Shown here piece after piece: positions 50,480 to 59,790 of a DNA stretch of 64,000 nucleotides. Position numbers and translations under genes: made by a program. Every line of letters starts with the position of its first letter. Position 1 is the first letter of the stretch. The notes beneath the pieces were generated by a model that was not told the DNA's origin, did no database searches, and saw nothing but the letters and a program-made list of their open reading frames with translations. The DNA comes from Allacma fusca (Eukaryota > Arthropoda > Collembola > Symphypleona > Sminthuridae), in contig OX359246.1 of the NCBI GenBank assembly GCA_947179485.1, positions 7,254,001-7,318,000 of the forward strand, read 5' to 3'.

Positions 50480-50509
50480 TTTGGAAAAGAAACGCGAATT
50501 TCAAATAAA

Positions 50510-50743
50510 TCACAAGTTATCGACGATTTCGTCATGGCCATCGGCAGTTCCGCACAGAGTAGTACGCCGACGCTGTTTTCTCATTGTCCCGTCGCATTGT
50601 CGTGCTACAAGTTTTTCTTGTAAAACCCAGAACGACTTTATCGCAACTTGCATTGCCATCATGGCACACAAAATGTACAGCACTGCAAATATTATAATAT
50701 AATGTTGTGTAATATCAGTTGGTTCACTAAAACTCAAACGCAA
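50510..50743 (-). CDS. Possible small membrane protein
   Basis: An open frame with one strong hydrophobic helix (HYIIIFAVLYILCAM) followed by a basic tail (MRKQRRRTT). There is no ATG before the helix; the frame could be an exon after the AG at 50722, but I found no donor to pair with it. The gene would fit between its two neighbours without overlap. Not recognised. Confidence 0.3.
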   Translation of the reverse strand: MRLSFSEPTDITQHYIIIFAVLYILCAMMAMQVAIKSFWVLQEKLVARQCDGTMRKQRRRTTLCGTADGHDEIVDNL

Positions 50744-50792
50744 GCTTCATTCACAATTGTGTGATAGCAATAATAAATAACAATAATTATTA

Positions 50793-52169
50793 TTATTGTA
50801 GTGCGTTACTTTTATTAGTAAATTCCAAGCAATTTCCAACCTCTTCAAACTTGGATCGCTCTGACTGCTCCTGCTTCTTTTGCCACTGCTTGGAATCACA
50901 CAATGTAGTAATAATTTTTCTTTCCAGGTTATTAACCTCGACTTTGGGGTGTGTAGTGTGTAAAATGACGTCGTCGCCCAAGTAGTCGTGGTCGTCGTGA
51001 GAAAGGCAATGAAGCAACAAATGAAATGTTTTTACTAAAGATTTTTCACTCTCAAGTATTTCAAATATAAATTCATTGGCTGCTTTGGAAGCCAGGCTGC
51101 TTAAATAGTTTTTCACAATTAAATCCTCAGCTGAAATTTCGACGGAGCTAGTCGAATTTTTTGTCCCGAAAGTTACACCACTGTTATTTGAAACGGCTGA
51201 TGATGATGATGACGATGATGGGGAGATGATCGAAGTGCGTGAAACCAAGGTGGTGGTAGACGGAAACACAAACTGGAGGCAGAGCACAAAGTAAAGTCGG
51301 TGTAATTTCTTCATTTCTCGAAAGAATATTCACAGCGTATGTATTGTACTGGCCAAGAGATGTGCGAATACTAAAGTAAATCCCAAGCCTTAGCGACTTC
51401 TTATGCTTGTAATTTTCCTCTCCTTCCTTGATTTGGGCAAAGTTTTTTGCGGATAATTCCGCACCTTCCGCCACTCTACAGCAACACTACTTTGTTTCCT
51501 CTTTGTCTCTCTTGCTATATTACGTTTACGGCGTAGTCGTACTACACTGTTCGTACCTTTCCCTTTCGTTGATTTATTGAATAATTGTGCTGCTTGGTAT
51601 TCAATCGGACGCCAATGTTTTATTGCACTGTTTTTTTCCTCCGTCGTATTTTCTACAGCCTGTGGTAAGGTGGTGGTGGAGGGTGTGGATGCCAAAATTC
51701 TGCTTTTGTCTGCTCGCTGTTGAGATACGGCCTCTCCACAAATTTCCTCAGGGGACTGAGACTCAGTAGTAGTCTTCCCAGCTCCCACGCCTCCTCCTCC
51801 TCCTCCCATCAACTTTACGTTCTCACGCTCATCCTCGACCTCCTCCTCGATTTTCGAAGAACCAGGATTCTTCTTTGCACTTTGAAGTTTTTGCTTTTCA
51901 GTCACAGCTTTAGTAGGAGTATCTTTCCCCTTCGTACTCGTACTCGTAGTCGACCCTTCGTCATTCGAGAATGATTTATTGGTTGGTTGCTCGCTATGAG
52001 TTTTGCTGTTCTCGACGTTAGTCTGCACATCCGCAGTTGTTTCTGCCGGCTGTTTTTTGTTTTGTTTTACTACTGTACTCCGTTGTTGTTCGTTGTACAT
52101 ATTCAAGAGTTTAAAATATAATTCTGGTGGCATGACCTTATATATATTAATTGCCTGACTATCCTCCAT
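50793..52169 (-). CDS. Unrecognised element protein, probably 2 exons
   Basis: Exon 1 from ATG 52169 (MEDSQAINIYKVMPPELYFK) to 51465, then a probable intron 51464-51273 (GTGCGG donor, CTGCCTCCAG acceptor, phase 0), and exon 2 to the stop at 50793; 394 residues. N-terminal 30 residues are helical, then a long low-complexity charged Ser/Thr/Lys region with a Gly run, a basic patch RLRRKRN, and a helical C-terminal domain after SAEDLIVKNYL. The start overlaps the preceding gene by 11 bp. Alternatively exon 2 is a separate gene from ATG 51314 with a signal-like start (MKKLHRLYFVLCLQF). No family recognised. Confidence 0.5.
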
Positions 52170-52644
52170 CGCCGTCAACAGAAAAGCCCAACATGCACTC
52201 TACATTAAAAATACACTTGTATACTGTAGCCAAGACAGCTCTTACAGTTTTTTCTTCTCTCAACAATACTTGTATGAGGGACTGCTGCTGCTTCTGTTGC
52301 GATTTGGATCTTCTGATGACGACAACGTTGTCTCCACCACCACCCGAAGATAGTTCCCTACACCGACACAATCCTCGGAAAATATATTGTAAGCGCCTGT
52401 TTGTAGCACTTGATAATGGACTCGTTAAAAATACGTCTAGGTTACAAAATAGATCGCACAATGCCAACAACGTTTCATTTGACGCTTCTTTAATTAATGT
52501 TTCGTAGTTGAGTTTGTTTGGAGCCAGCAATATTTCGTACAAATGCTCGCATTGTGTTTCCAATCTTGAACGCTCTACTTGCATCTCATTTGTCGTGAAT
52601 TTCGGAAGTGGGAAGTTTGGCGGGAAAACGTTATTTTGGACCAT
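52159..52644 (-). CDS. Small helical virion-associated-type protein
   Basis: 161 residues from ATG 52644, which lies 14 bp before the end of the ATPase gene; the upstream TTG-started frame is only the overlap. Mid-part is helical and leucine-rich (YETLIKEASNETLLALCDL), followed by a Gly-rich turn, a basic KSQQKQQQ segment and a last hydrophobic helix (VLATVYKCIFN). The order, helical repressor-like block then basic linker then hydrophobic end, is like that of a small protein regularly encoded beside capsid genes in F54H12.2-type elements. That link is from memory and is inference. Confidence 0.55.
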   Translation of the reverse strand: MVQNNVFPPNFPLPKFTTNEMQVERSRLETQCEHLYEILLAPNKLNYETLIKEASNETLLALCDLFCNLDVFLTSPLSSATNRRLQYIFRGLCRCRELSSGGGGDNVVVIRRSKSQQKQQQSLIQVLLREEKTVRAVLATVYKCIFNVECMLGFSVDGDGG

Positions 52645-53287
52645 ATACCTCACAGGTTTCGTCGGACAAAAAGAGGTTATTCCGAGCAAAGTATCGAAAC
52701 CGTCGGTGGTGGGGGTGGAAGTCTAACATGAGGTAGCTAAAGTCTCTGGATTTAAGTGCGCGGTCATAGGCTGCTCTAATAAATGCAGTGTCATCAGGGC
52801 ACACTTGACTTGCAATGTAGCGTATGATCCGCTTATCACGGTTGAAGGGAAAGAGAAATAGTATTTGTGTATTAAGTACGCTGTCTCGTATGGTGGAAAC
52901 AAAAGGCTGTTGTAGGATTACAGCAACACACACCTTGCGATGATGGGAGATTTTTGTAAATAAATTGTTCACTAACTCAGATAGCTCACAGCGTTTTTTT
53001 AAAGCCGAGAGTTGATCGTCCACAACTACAAACGAATTTGCGCTAATTTGTGCTTCAGTAAGCGAAGTTACAAAAGACACTTGCGGGTCATTAAGTTGAA
53101 AATCTGTAAACTCGTCTTGAATATAATCACATAGATAAATCACCTTGTCTATACGTTCCGTAAATATTTCGTCTCGCCTTCGAATTAATTCCAACACCAT
53201 ACGGGTCTTCCCGGTCATTGATTGACCATATATCTGGATCGTTGATGGAACCGGGATTTGACACGGAATGCTATTCTCATAATCCAT
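52631..53287 (-). CDS. FtsK/HerA-type genome-packaging ATPase
   Basis: Expected to drive DNA into the capsid. 218 residues from ATG 53287 (MDYENSIPCQ); the longer frame upstream lacks conserved features. Walker A is GQSMTGKT (21-28), Walker B is FVVVDD (about 86-91), followed by an LQQPF segment after a helix, the place of the sensor residues, and RDKRIIRYIASQV, a basic stretch conserved in this family. Single exon, no break. The stop overlaps the start of the next gene. A typical small ATPase of Polinton-like elements; a herpes- or NCLDV-type enzyme would be longer. Confidence 0.85.
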   Translation of the reverse strand: MDYENSIPCQIPVPSTIQIYGQSMTGKTRMVLELIRRRDEIFTERIDKVIYLCDYIQDEFTDFQLNDPQVSFVTSLTEAQISANSFVVVDDQLSALKKRCELSELVNNLFTKISHHRKVCVAVILQQPFVSTIRDSVLNTQILFLFPFNRDKRIIRYIASQVCPDDTAFIRAAYDRALKSRDFSYLMLDFHPHHRRFRYFARNNLFLSDETCEVYGPK

Positions 53288-53449
53288 AGACGTATGGGAA
53301 AAAAACGATGAACTGGAAACGGAACAAAGAAAGAAAGAAAGAACGAAAATTTGTGTGTGCACAAATGAGAGTACACTAGCCCACTGGTATACCATCACCA
53401 TTTACAACCCGTTTTTATTCATTTTTTTCTTTTTTAATTTCAATAATTG

Positions 53450-54106
53450 TTAACGTAAACAAGAAGAATACCCATTACTATATGTTCTACATAGACATTT
53501 TGCTTTATTTATTTGTAAATTGTTTGCCTTATCATAAATGCCATAGGGATTAAATCCATTAATGTTTTTTACAAAATTTGTAACCACGAAATCATTACGT
53601 CGTGTATTTCTACCAAACCTACGGAGGAATTTTTCAAAACTTTGCCCCAAGCCCATACAATAGAGGAATAAAATACAATAGAATCCACAGGCATTACTGG
53701 AGCCACTTTGCAAAGTTTTGCAGTTTTCGTTGCCAATTCGAAGGAAGGTGGGTAGTTCCACGTGTTTATAAGTGTCAATTGATTGACCAAATGAATCCAA
53801 ATAATAGCACTTGACTCGGGATATAATGTACAAAGCAATCCAATGCTCGCCTAAAATTAGACATGTAACAATTACACACATGCGATATTAGGTAGCTTTT
53901 AATGAAGCAAAATTTGCATAATTATTATTACTCTATGTACCAGGTTCAAAGCTTCTGGATGTGTTTATAATTACGGCTGTGGGAAATTTTGTGATGCAAC
54001 CAACGACTTCTTCAACTCTGTCCGCAGCACACACCACAATCGGTATATCAAGGCATTTCGAATTGTAAAGTACATGCAAGCCACGTTCCAAGCTCGACGT
54101 ATTCAT
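53450..54106 (-). CDS. Adenain-like cysteine protease, 2 exons
   Basis: Maturation protease of the virion. Exons 54106-53941 and 53850-53450 (90-bp intron, phase 1), 188 residues from ATG 54106. Catalytic set: His58 (in EHWIALY), Asp74 (LDSFG), Gln103 and Cys110 (LQSGSSNACGFYC); the 7-residue distance from Gln to Cys equals that of adenovirus protease. The single-exon frame would miss the first third, which supplies the strand before the His. It is placed between ATPase and major capsid, as is common in this group. No damage seen, so it may be functional. Likely substrate: the GG-rich core protein at 55701-56096. Confidence 0.88.
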
Positions 54107-54198
54107 CTTTTTTTTTTGTATCGAATGAAAGATTCGGGGAGGCGGAGGAGGAGTAGGTCACTGCTCTGCTGTTGCTGATGCTGATGCTGCTTGTAAAT

Positions 54199-55671
54199 CT
54201 AATCTGTTGTAATGTTCCGAGCCTTATCAATTTCGATACAGGTTTGGCCGAGTAAAAACATTATCACGGTGATATTTTCCGTCAGAGCCTGAGAGAACCT
54301 CAGGGAAATTTTGCATTGGCCCGCCTTATTTACCGACAACGAATTTGAAGATAATGGCAGCAGTTCTATGCACGTAAAGGCATAGCCTGTAAACAATCCA
54401 CACAAAAAATAGTTTATTATTTAGAGTTATTGTTTTAAATTATTACGAGTTTTTTTGTTTTGTTTATGGTAATTGGTTATGTAAATATTGGTAGTTTTTT
54501 TAGGTTTTTTACCGTCTCTCCACCTATCCGATGTGATGCCGTTTCCAACAATTTGCGAAGCAGCCAGTCGCCTCAACGACCTGAGGGCGAATGTGAAATC
54601 AAGACATCCTGCGGTCCCATTTTGGAATTCATACGTGAATTCCCTCTGCTCGATCGTGTCGTTGTTCCACGAAAAGTTTATACTGGAAATGTTCTTGTGC
54701 TCAAAATTAAAAGCACTGGCTGACAGTTTGCCCAGGTAGGCTGCCGTAGAGACAAATCCAACAATTATACACTTTGGTATTCGAGGTAGGATTATAGAGT
54801 CAGATATGTAGCTAGACAGTCCCGAGGCTATGTTAATGCATTTTAGTTCTGTCGTCGGACAGGGAAATTTAAAGGACTTCCCCTCATTGAGCATTTTACG
54901 ATGGAAATCAAGAACTCCTCGGGAAACGACTTTCCGGCTGATATACAAGGTGGCCTCGTTAATCACGACGGTATAGGGACAACCGGATATTCCAGTCTTG
55001 GAATCACTTTTGGAATCCAGGCAAAATTCAGGAATTGATCGGCGTAAAATGAGTTTGAGTTCGACGCTGGCTGGTAAATAGCGCGTCTGCATCAGTAAAT
55101 TGGCAATTATATTTCCCGTGACAACAAACTGCTGTGAATTTTTGACAATATTATATCTCTTTTGATAGCCACCGTCTGTAGGGACGTAGGCATTGAATTT
55201 ATCGTCTGGGTAGTAGAACGAATCTTGCAATTTGCCAGATTTCTCCTGTGGCGAGCTGCACAGAACCTTGTGCACGTATGCCAGGTGTGGGTAGTTATTG
55301 TAAGAGTCGGACACTTGGACGTTGTTTAAAAATAACTGGACGTTGGAAAACAATGCGTCAAAGAATAGATTTGTAGGGCAGACGTCATCATTTGCATCGC
55401 AAACGTTTCCATTGCTTTGCACAATCTTGGCCTTGATTTTCAAAAAGCTATCCGCCAAATCAAAGTAGCTCTGCCCATCTCCCGAAACGACAAACTGGAT
55501 TGGCTGGTAGTTGTCTGAAATAGACTCTATGGGGTAAAAAGGAATGTAATCTGTACTGTTTAACGTGGAAATGTCTGTTGGGTAATTCGCAAAGGGCAAT
55601 AGTTCACTTCGAATAGATTCAGTAGACCCACTGAATACAGTGGGATCCCCCTCAAATATTGTTGATTCCAT
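54199..55671 (-). CDS. Major capsid protein, F54H12.2 type, 2 exons
   Basis: Double jelly-roll shell protein. Exons 55671-54513 and 54386-54199 (126-bp intron, phase 1), 448 residues. Start MESTIFEGDP at 55671; the frame can be read 15 codons further up but overlaps the core gene there. N-terminal part: IQFVVSGDGQSYFDLADSFL, the first strand block typical of F54H12.2 homologues, then NLFFDALFSNVQLFLN. C-terminal part: GNGITSDRW at the end of exon 1 and, in exon 2, GYAFTCIEL, then ISLRFSQAL and CIEIDKARNI, the conserved ending of the family. The exon-2 match is what proves the intron: without it the protein would end in a basic low-complexity tail. Open throughout. Confidence 0.9.
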
Positions 55672-55700
55672 GTTATTAATGGCGACTGAGACTGCTGTTA

Positions 55701-56096
55701 TTATTTTCGTGCACAATTTCTCCTCACACCCGCTGTCCTCCTCCTACGTCTTGCCCCACCAATTTGCATGGGCCTCTGCCTTTTAGTCCGTCTTCGTCTT
55801 CGTCCACCTACTTGCGTTTTTCGTTTTCTCACCCTACCACCAGTTTGTCTCCTCCGACGCCGACTTCCAGAGGCGGATTGCTTCCGGGATTGGGTTAGTG
55901 GGACCAGATAAGAAGAACTTTCTGTTGAAAGTCCATTTCCGCCTCCCATTGTTGTCATGCCAACTCCAGTATCATATCGCCCCCCAACTTGGTAGTCAAT
56001 ATTATCGTCACCACTGTTGTTTTCGTCAAACTTGGAGCGCCGGGGCGGGGCCAGAGTACAAGCCTCTTCGTCGTCTTTGCACACAACTTCTCTCAT
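55701..56096 (-). CDS. Arg-rich core (DNA-condensing) protein with GG cleavage sites
   Basis: 131 residues from ATG 56096, two bases after the minor capsid stop; ends at 55701, before the major capsid start. N-terminal third is acidic to neutral (CKDDEEACTL), the C-terminal half is very basic (RRRRRQTGGRVRKRKTQ and beyond). It holds four matches to the adenovirus-protease consensus (M/I/L/N/Q)-X-G-G: QVGG in DYQVGGRY, QTGG, a second QVGG, and QIGG. Cleavage there would release short Arg-rich peptides, as with adenovirus core proteins. This fits a DNA-condensing core precursor. The protease is encoded two genes downstream. Confidence 0.72.
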   Translation of the reverse strand: MREVVCKDDEEACTLAPPRRSKFDENNSGDDNIDYQVGGRYDTGVGMTTMGGGNGLSTESSSYLVPLTQSRKQSASGSRRRRRQTGGRVRKRKTQVGGRRRRRTKRQRPMQIGGARRRRRTAGVRRNCARK

Positions 56097-56097
56097 T

Positions 56098-57704
56098 TTA
56101 GTACTTGGGCCGTATATGAAGACTGACCAGTGTCTCAGAATCTGGATGAAAATCAATGTTTCGTAAAAACTCGTCTACAAACTTGACTCTTATTTTTTGT
56201 AGCACGTTCGTATTCATTCCGAGATAGACAACTGGCTCGAATGTAATTGTCGTTGGTTTTATATACTGGTCAACTTGCAATTCTACATCTCTCAATAAGG
56301 GGACCGTAAAATTGCCATAATACTGATTTTCTATGCAATCTGTCAAAATTAACAGCCGCTTGGGATCCCCTGCCTCGGGGGGAGGGAAGTAGGTCCCCGG
56401 GTTGTCATTTCTGAAATTCTCTTGGTTTTCCTCGGCGATAATGGCTGCGGACACTGTGTAGCTTGTCCCATGCCTAAACACAGCGTTCTCAGGGATACCA
56501 AAGTAAGCATTTAATGTTGAAGACAAAAAAATCGATACAAATGGCGGCAAACTCTCAACAAATACTTTCCCGTTATCAACGTTAAATGTGATATTAAATT
56601 CGCTGTATTTTTGAGACGCAAATGTCGAATTTATACCCGCAACAACATCGTCTACATCACGACTTTGGGGCTCAGACATGTAATAGAATTGCCTACCAAA
56701 TTGACCGAATGTAAAATAAATCCTTTCTCTGGCTTGCAGTTTTTTAAACTCTGCGTCGCTGGCAGGGCGACTGCTGTAATGCGTCCCTACTCCAAACTTA
56801 CTGCTTGAAAAGCCAAAAATGCCCACTATTTTGGGGGATAGAATTACAAACTCTCCCTTGTCCCTTGTGGAGTAGGACTTAAAATCTAGCTGTACATTTC
56901 CACCCGCTAACACATTAATTTCAAGTCATAATGATTTCTATCCAAACTGTTATTAAGAGTTGCTACAAATACATTTAATGACTCGTGGCTGTCAAATATG
57001 TACGCGTACAAGGACTCGTAAATGTTGTCCAGAAATATAATATTCTCAGTGGATACGCTCTCATTTGCATACTTAACCAACTCAAGTTCAATTGTTTCAT
57101 TCTGGCCAATTAATCGACTAAAAGAAGCTTGTGTGCATGTCTCCTTCGCAGAATAAGTCCCCAGGTAAAAATGTAATCTCTCAAATCCAAACAGGGTTGC
57201 CAATTTCGTTGGAATGCGCAGGTGTTCATTCCGGTCAAGTTGGCCAACAGTAATTTCAACCAGTACTTCCAATTCCGGCTTGTTAGCAATTATCGTCAAC
57301 TTAAACCACACTGGAAGTTTTTTCTCTTTTAGAAGATCGTTTAAATGACCCACAAAATATATTAAGCTGTCGGTAGTGTTTGTGAACGTAATTGGTTTCA
57401 CTGTTGGAACTTTGATATTTGGAAATAAAGGCGGCGGCGGCGGTGGCGGTGGAGGTGGGACGATCGGTTTATTTTCTGGAGTACTGTCGGGGCTCGGGAG
57501 AGGATTAATCTCGCTGCTTGGGTCACGTGGTAAATATCTCAACGAAACTACGCCAATTTCGTATGCACTGTGTGGACAGACGATAGGATTTCTAAATGCT
57601 ACAACTAAATTGTTTGGGGTTGAGCTCTCACTACATTTACTGCTAAGCGTCACCCATTTTGGTGTCGGTTCCGGGTTCGGCGCCAAATTCTGGCTGGTCA
57701 ACAT
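56098..57704 (-). CDS. Penton-like minor capsid protein, frame broken
   Basis: Two open frames: 57704-56907 (ATG 57704, 265 codons) and 56913-56098, which has no ATG at its start and lies in the -1 frame. They are halves of one protein. The first has the N-terminal strand block (VTLSSKC, YEIGVVSLRYLP) and a run of ten prolines; the second ends with LLILTDCIENQYYGNF, PVVYLGMN and VSLHIRPKY, the conserved end of the minor capsid (penton base-like) protein of this group. A domain of about 60 residues ending in (L/I)FGF or YFGI occurs three times (about 112-174; across the break; 87-140 of the second frame). The break sits in the second copy, near 56907-56916. Confidence 0.75.
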
Positions 57705-58913
57705 CTTTCTTGGGAACCTCTTCCCACTCGGGCACCGGTGAATCTCTAGCGTCTCTCCTCCTCTCTTGTTTCACAGGCGACAGCTCTTCAACGTAGAATT
57801 TGCCCTCCAGTGGCTCGTTTGTACCCAGTGTAACTAGGCTAAATGTGTAAGGTATTGTTGGGTGTACTTTACTTACAGCGAATATCTCCCGAGAGAAGTT
57901 TTCCGAGTATCCTAAACAGAGTTTAAAAATAAATTACAATATCCAATTTTAGTAAAAATCAATATAATTCAAACTCCCTCCCCGCCTACCTTTTTCAAAA
58001 ATTATCTTGTTTTTCCCAATACGGACATGATCTCCGACTGCCAATGCTGGTGGCTTTCTGGCCAAGGGTTTTTCTTGTATATATTTCTTATACATGTGCC
58101 ACCAGACGTCAAAACTGTCCTCAAAACGAACAGATGCCGGCGTCCGATTAATTGTGCTGTGTACGGTGTGGTTATAGGTGTTCACAAAGTCCTGTAGCTT
58201 GTCGTCAAATTTAAGCGTACCTCTATGCGTCAAGTATCGCTGAATTCTTGTAAATAGGGTGCGAATAAAACGCTCGGCTGGACCGCTTTTAATTGGGGAC
58301 GCAGTAGCATACCACTGAATTTCGTTTTCCCCCAATAAGGATTGAAAGGCGCGAGATTTAAACTCCGTACCTAAAACGAATACAAATTATTGCCGTATAG
58401 AAATGCTCCGAAATTTATTGCCGTCAGTTCTTCTATTAATTTGATTTAATTTGACGCACCTTCGTCCGTCCAAAGGTAATCTGGGCGAATGGGATGGGCT
58501 TCTTTCAGAATAGATTTGAAAGCTCCGACCACGTGCTCCGCACTCTTTGACTTTAGCATTCGACAGTACGCATACTTACTCAAAAAATCAATGCACACAA
58601 ACACACATTTGTTACAGTTATTATAGGGCACCCACTTATCTGAAAGTATTTTTAGATCCGCACACCATGTCGAATTAACTAGACTGACTTGAACCTTCCT
58701 TCTCCTAAATTTCCTTTTAATTGGCCGATGTAAACTGAAAGTCTCGATTTTTTGTAGTTCACTCTGGACGGCGTCCTTATCCGTCCATTTTTTCCTCTGC
58801 TTTAAAAATCCATGTAGACCCGAAAAGGACCCCGAAAGACGCTGGTTTAAGTAGCTTCGTTTAATTTCACCTGCACTACTGCTACTACAACTACTGCCAC
58901 TACCATTACTCAT
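57643..58913 (-). CDS. DDE integrase, F54H12.3 type, 3 exons
   Basis: Retrovirus-like integrase that inserts the element. Exons 58913-58460, 58370-57990 and 57911-57643 (introns 89 and 78 bp), 367 residues. Core motifs: WCADLK (Asp86), LWTDEG (Asp150), PAERFIRTL (Glu184); the first intron falls two bases after the codon pair of Asp150. FLSKYAY follows the first Asp as in F54H12.3 relatives. C-terminal part: basic GKNKIIFEKG end of exon 2, then an SH3/chromo-like segment in exon 3 (SREIFAVSKV, LEGKFYVEEL). The start ATGA overlaps the stop of the zinc-ribbon gene, and the last 62 bp overlap the minor capsid start. No internal stops; all motif residues are kept. Confidence 0.88.
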
Positions 58914-59422
58914 TTTGCAGTCTCCAAAACTTTTCTGAACGGGCGCAATGCCTCATTGTCATCTGGACTGTCGTTTGGGCCCAGCACAAATGTTGAAAAA
59001 CAAATTCCACACAATTTTATGGCGTCCAGGAGAGCAAATTCGTACACTACGATTCCCTTGCTCAAGTCTCTATAGTCCGAGATTGTCTCAAGGTGAAATT
59101 GACGCTCAACAATTTCCTCCTCCAGTGAATCGGATTTGCAAAATATGCACTTGTAATTCCAAAATGATTTGTACGTCTTCAGCCAGAAGGCAGGATCGAA
59201 AACTTTGTCTAATTTTGAAATATTTCGACTGTCGGTAATTTCTCGTGCCGCACTATCAATATTTCCAATGGTCTTTTTAGTCAAGTAAATTGTGGAGCAC
59301 CTCTTGCAGTACCGCTTAAAATCGTGGACTTGAAGCTCGACTATATGCTTTGACTTGAGCCTATACAAATAACTAAATTTACACGAGTGGCACTGGACGT
59401 CTTTTATTTTGATTTTAGTCAT
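58910..59422 (-). CDS. Zinc-ribbon protein, unknown function
   Basis: 170 residues from ATG 59422 (MTKIKIKDVQ); the extra 13 codons upstream have no ATG. Two Cys pairs at the start (CHSC, CKRC, about 28 apart) and two more later (CIFC, CGIC) suggest two zinc ribbons separated by a helical stretch. It ends with TGA overlapping the integrase ATG by 4 bp, so the two may share a transcript. No homologue recognised; nucleic-acid binding is the simplest guess. Single exon, intact. Confidence 0.6.
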   Translation of the reverse strand: MTKIKIKDVQCHSCKFSYLYRLKSKHIVELQVHDFKRYCKRCSTIYLTKKTIGNIDSAAREITDSRNISKLDKVFDPAFWLKTYKSFWNYKCIFCKSDSLEEEIVERQFHLETISDYRDLSKGIVVYEFALLDAIKLCGICFSTFVLGPNDSPDDNEALRPFRKVLETAK

Positions 59423-59790
59423 GTCGAAAATTGAGTACACTCGACCACCGCACCAGCCCAACTATTCCTTCCAACTGACAAACTCTGATGGAAATAAATT
59501 CAATTTTATATGTTCGAGGGATTGGCTTTATTTACACATACTCCCTGTAGGTAATAATTCACGTAACATCCCACAGTCATCCCAGCAATACATAGAAAAT
59601 GGTGACTGACTTGAAAATATAAAATCTTTAACACATGTGCAATAATAATTCATTCGGAACATGTAACTGAGATCAACACGAACACAACAAGACAACAAGT
59701 ATAACAATATAACAAAAAAGTATAATTATTAATATAATTCAAATAAACAATTCATAGTCCGAGGTGTAATACATGACAACAAGACAATAA
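59423..59790. other. Spacer without gene
   Basis: Should contain the promoter for the zinc-ribbon/integrase pair and the 3' end of the membrane-protein transcript. AATAAA-like words near 59741 lie on the other strand. No motif assigned. Confidence 0.5.

Noticed and set aside
51587..52507. Plus-strand frames over the element genes
   Set aside because: Antisense shadows of low-complexity and helical minus-strand genes; no family features.
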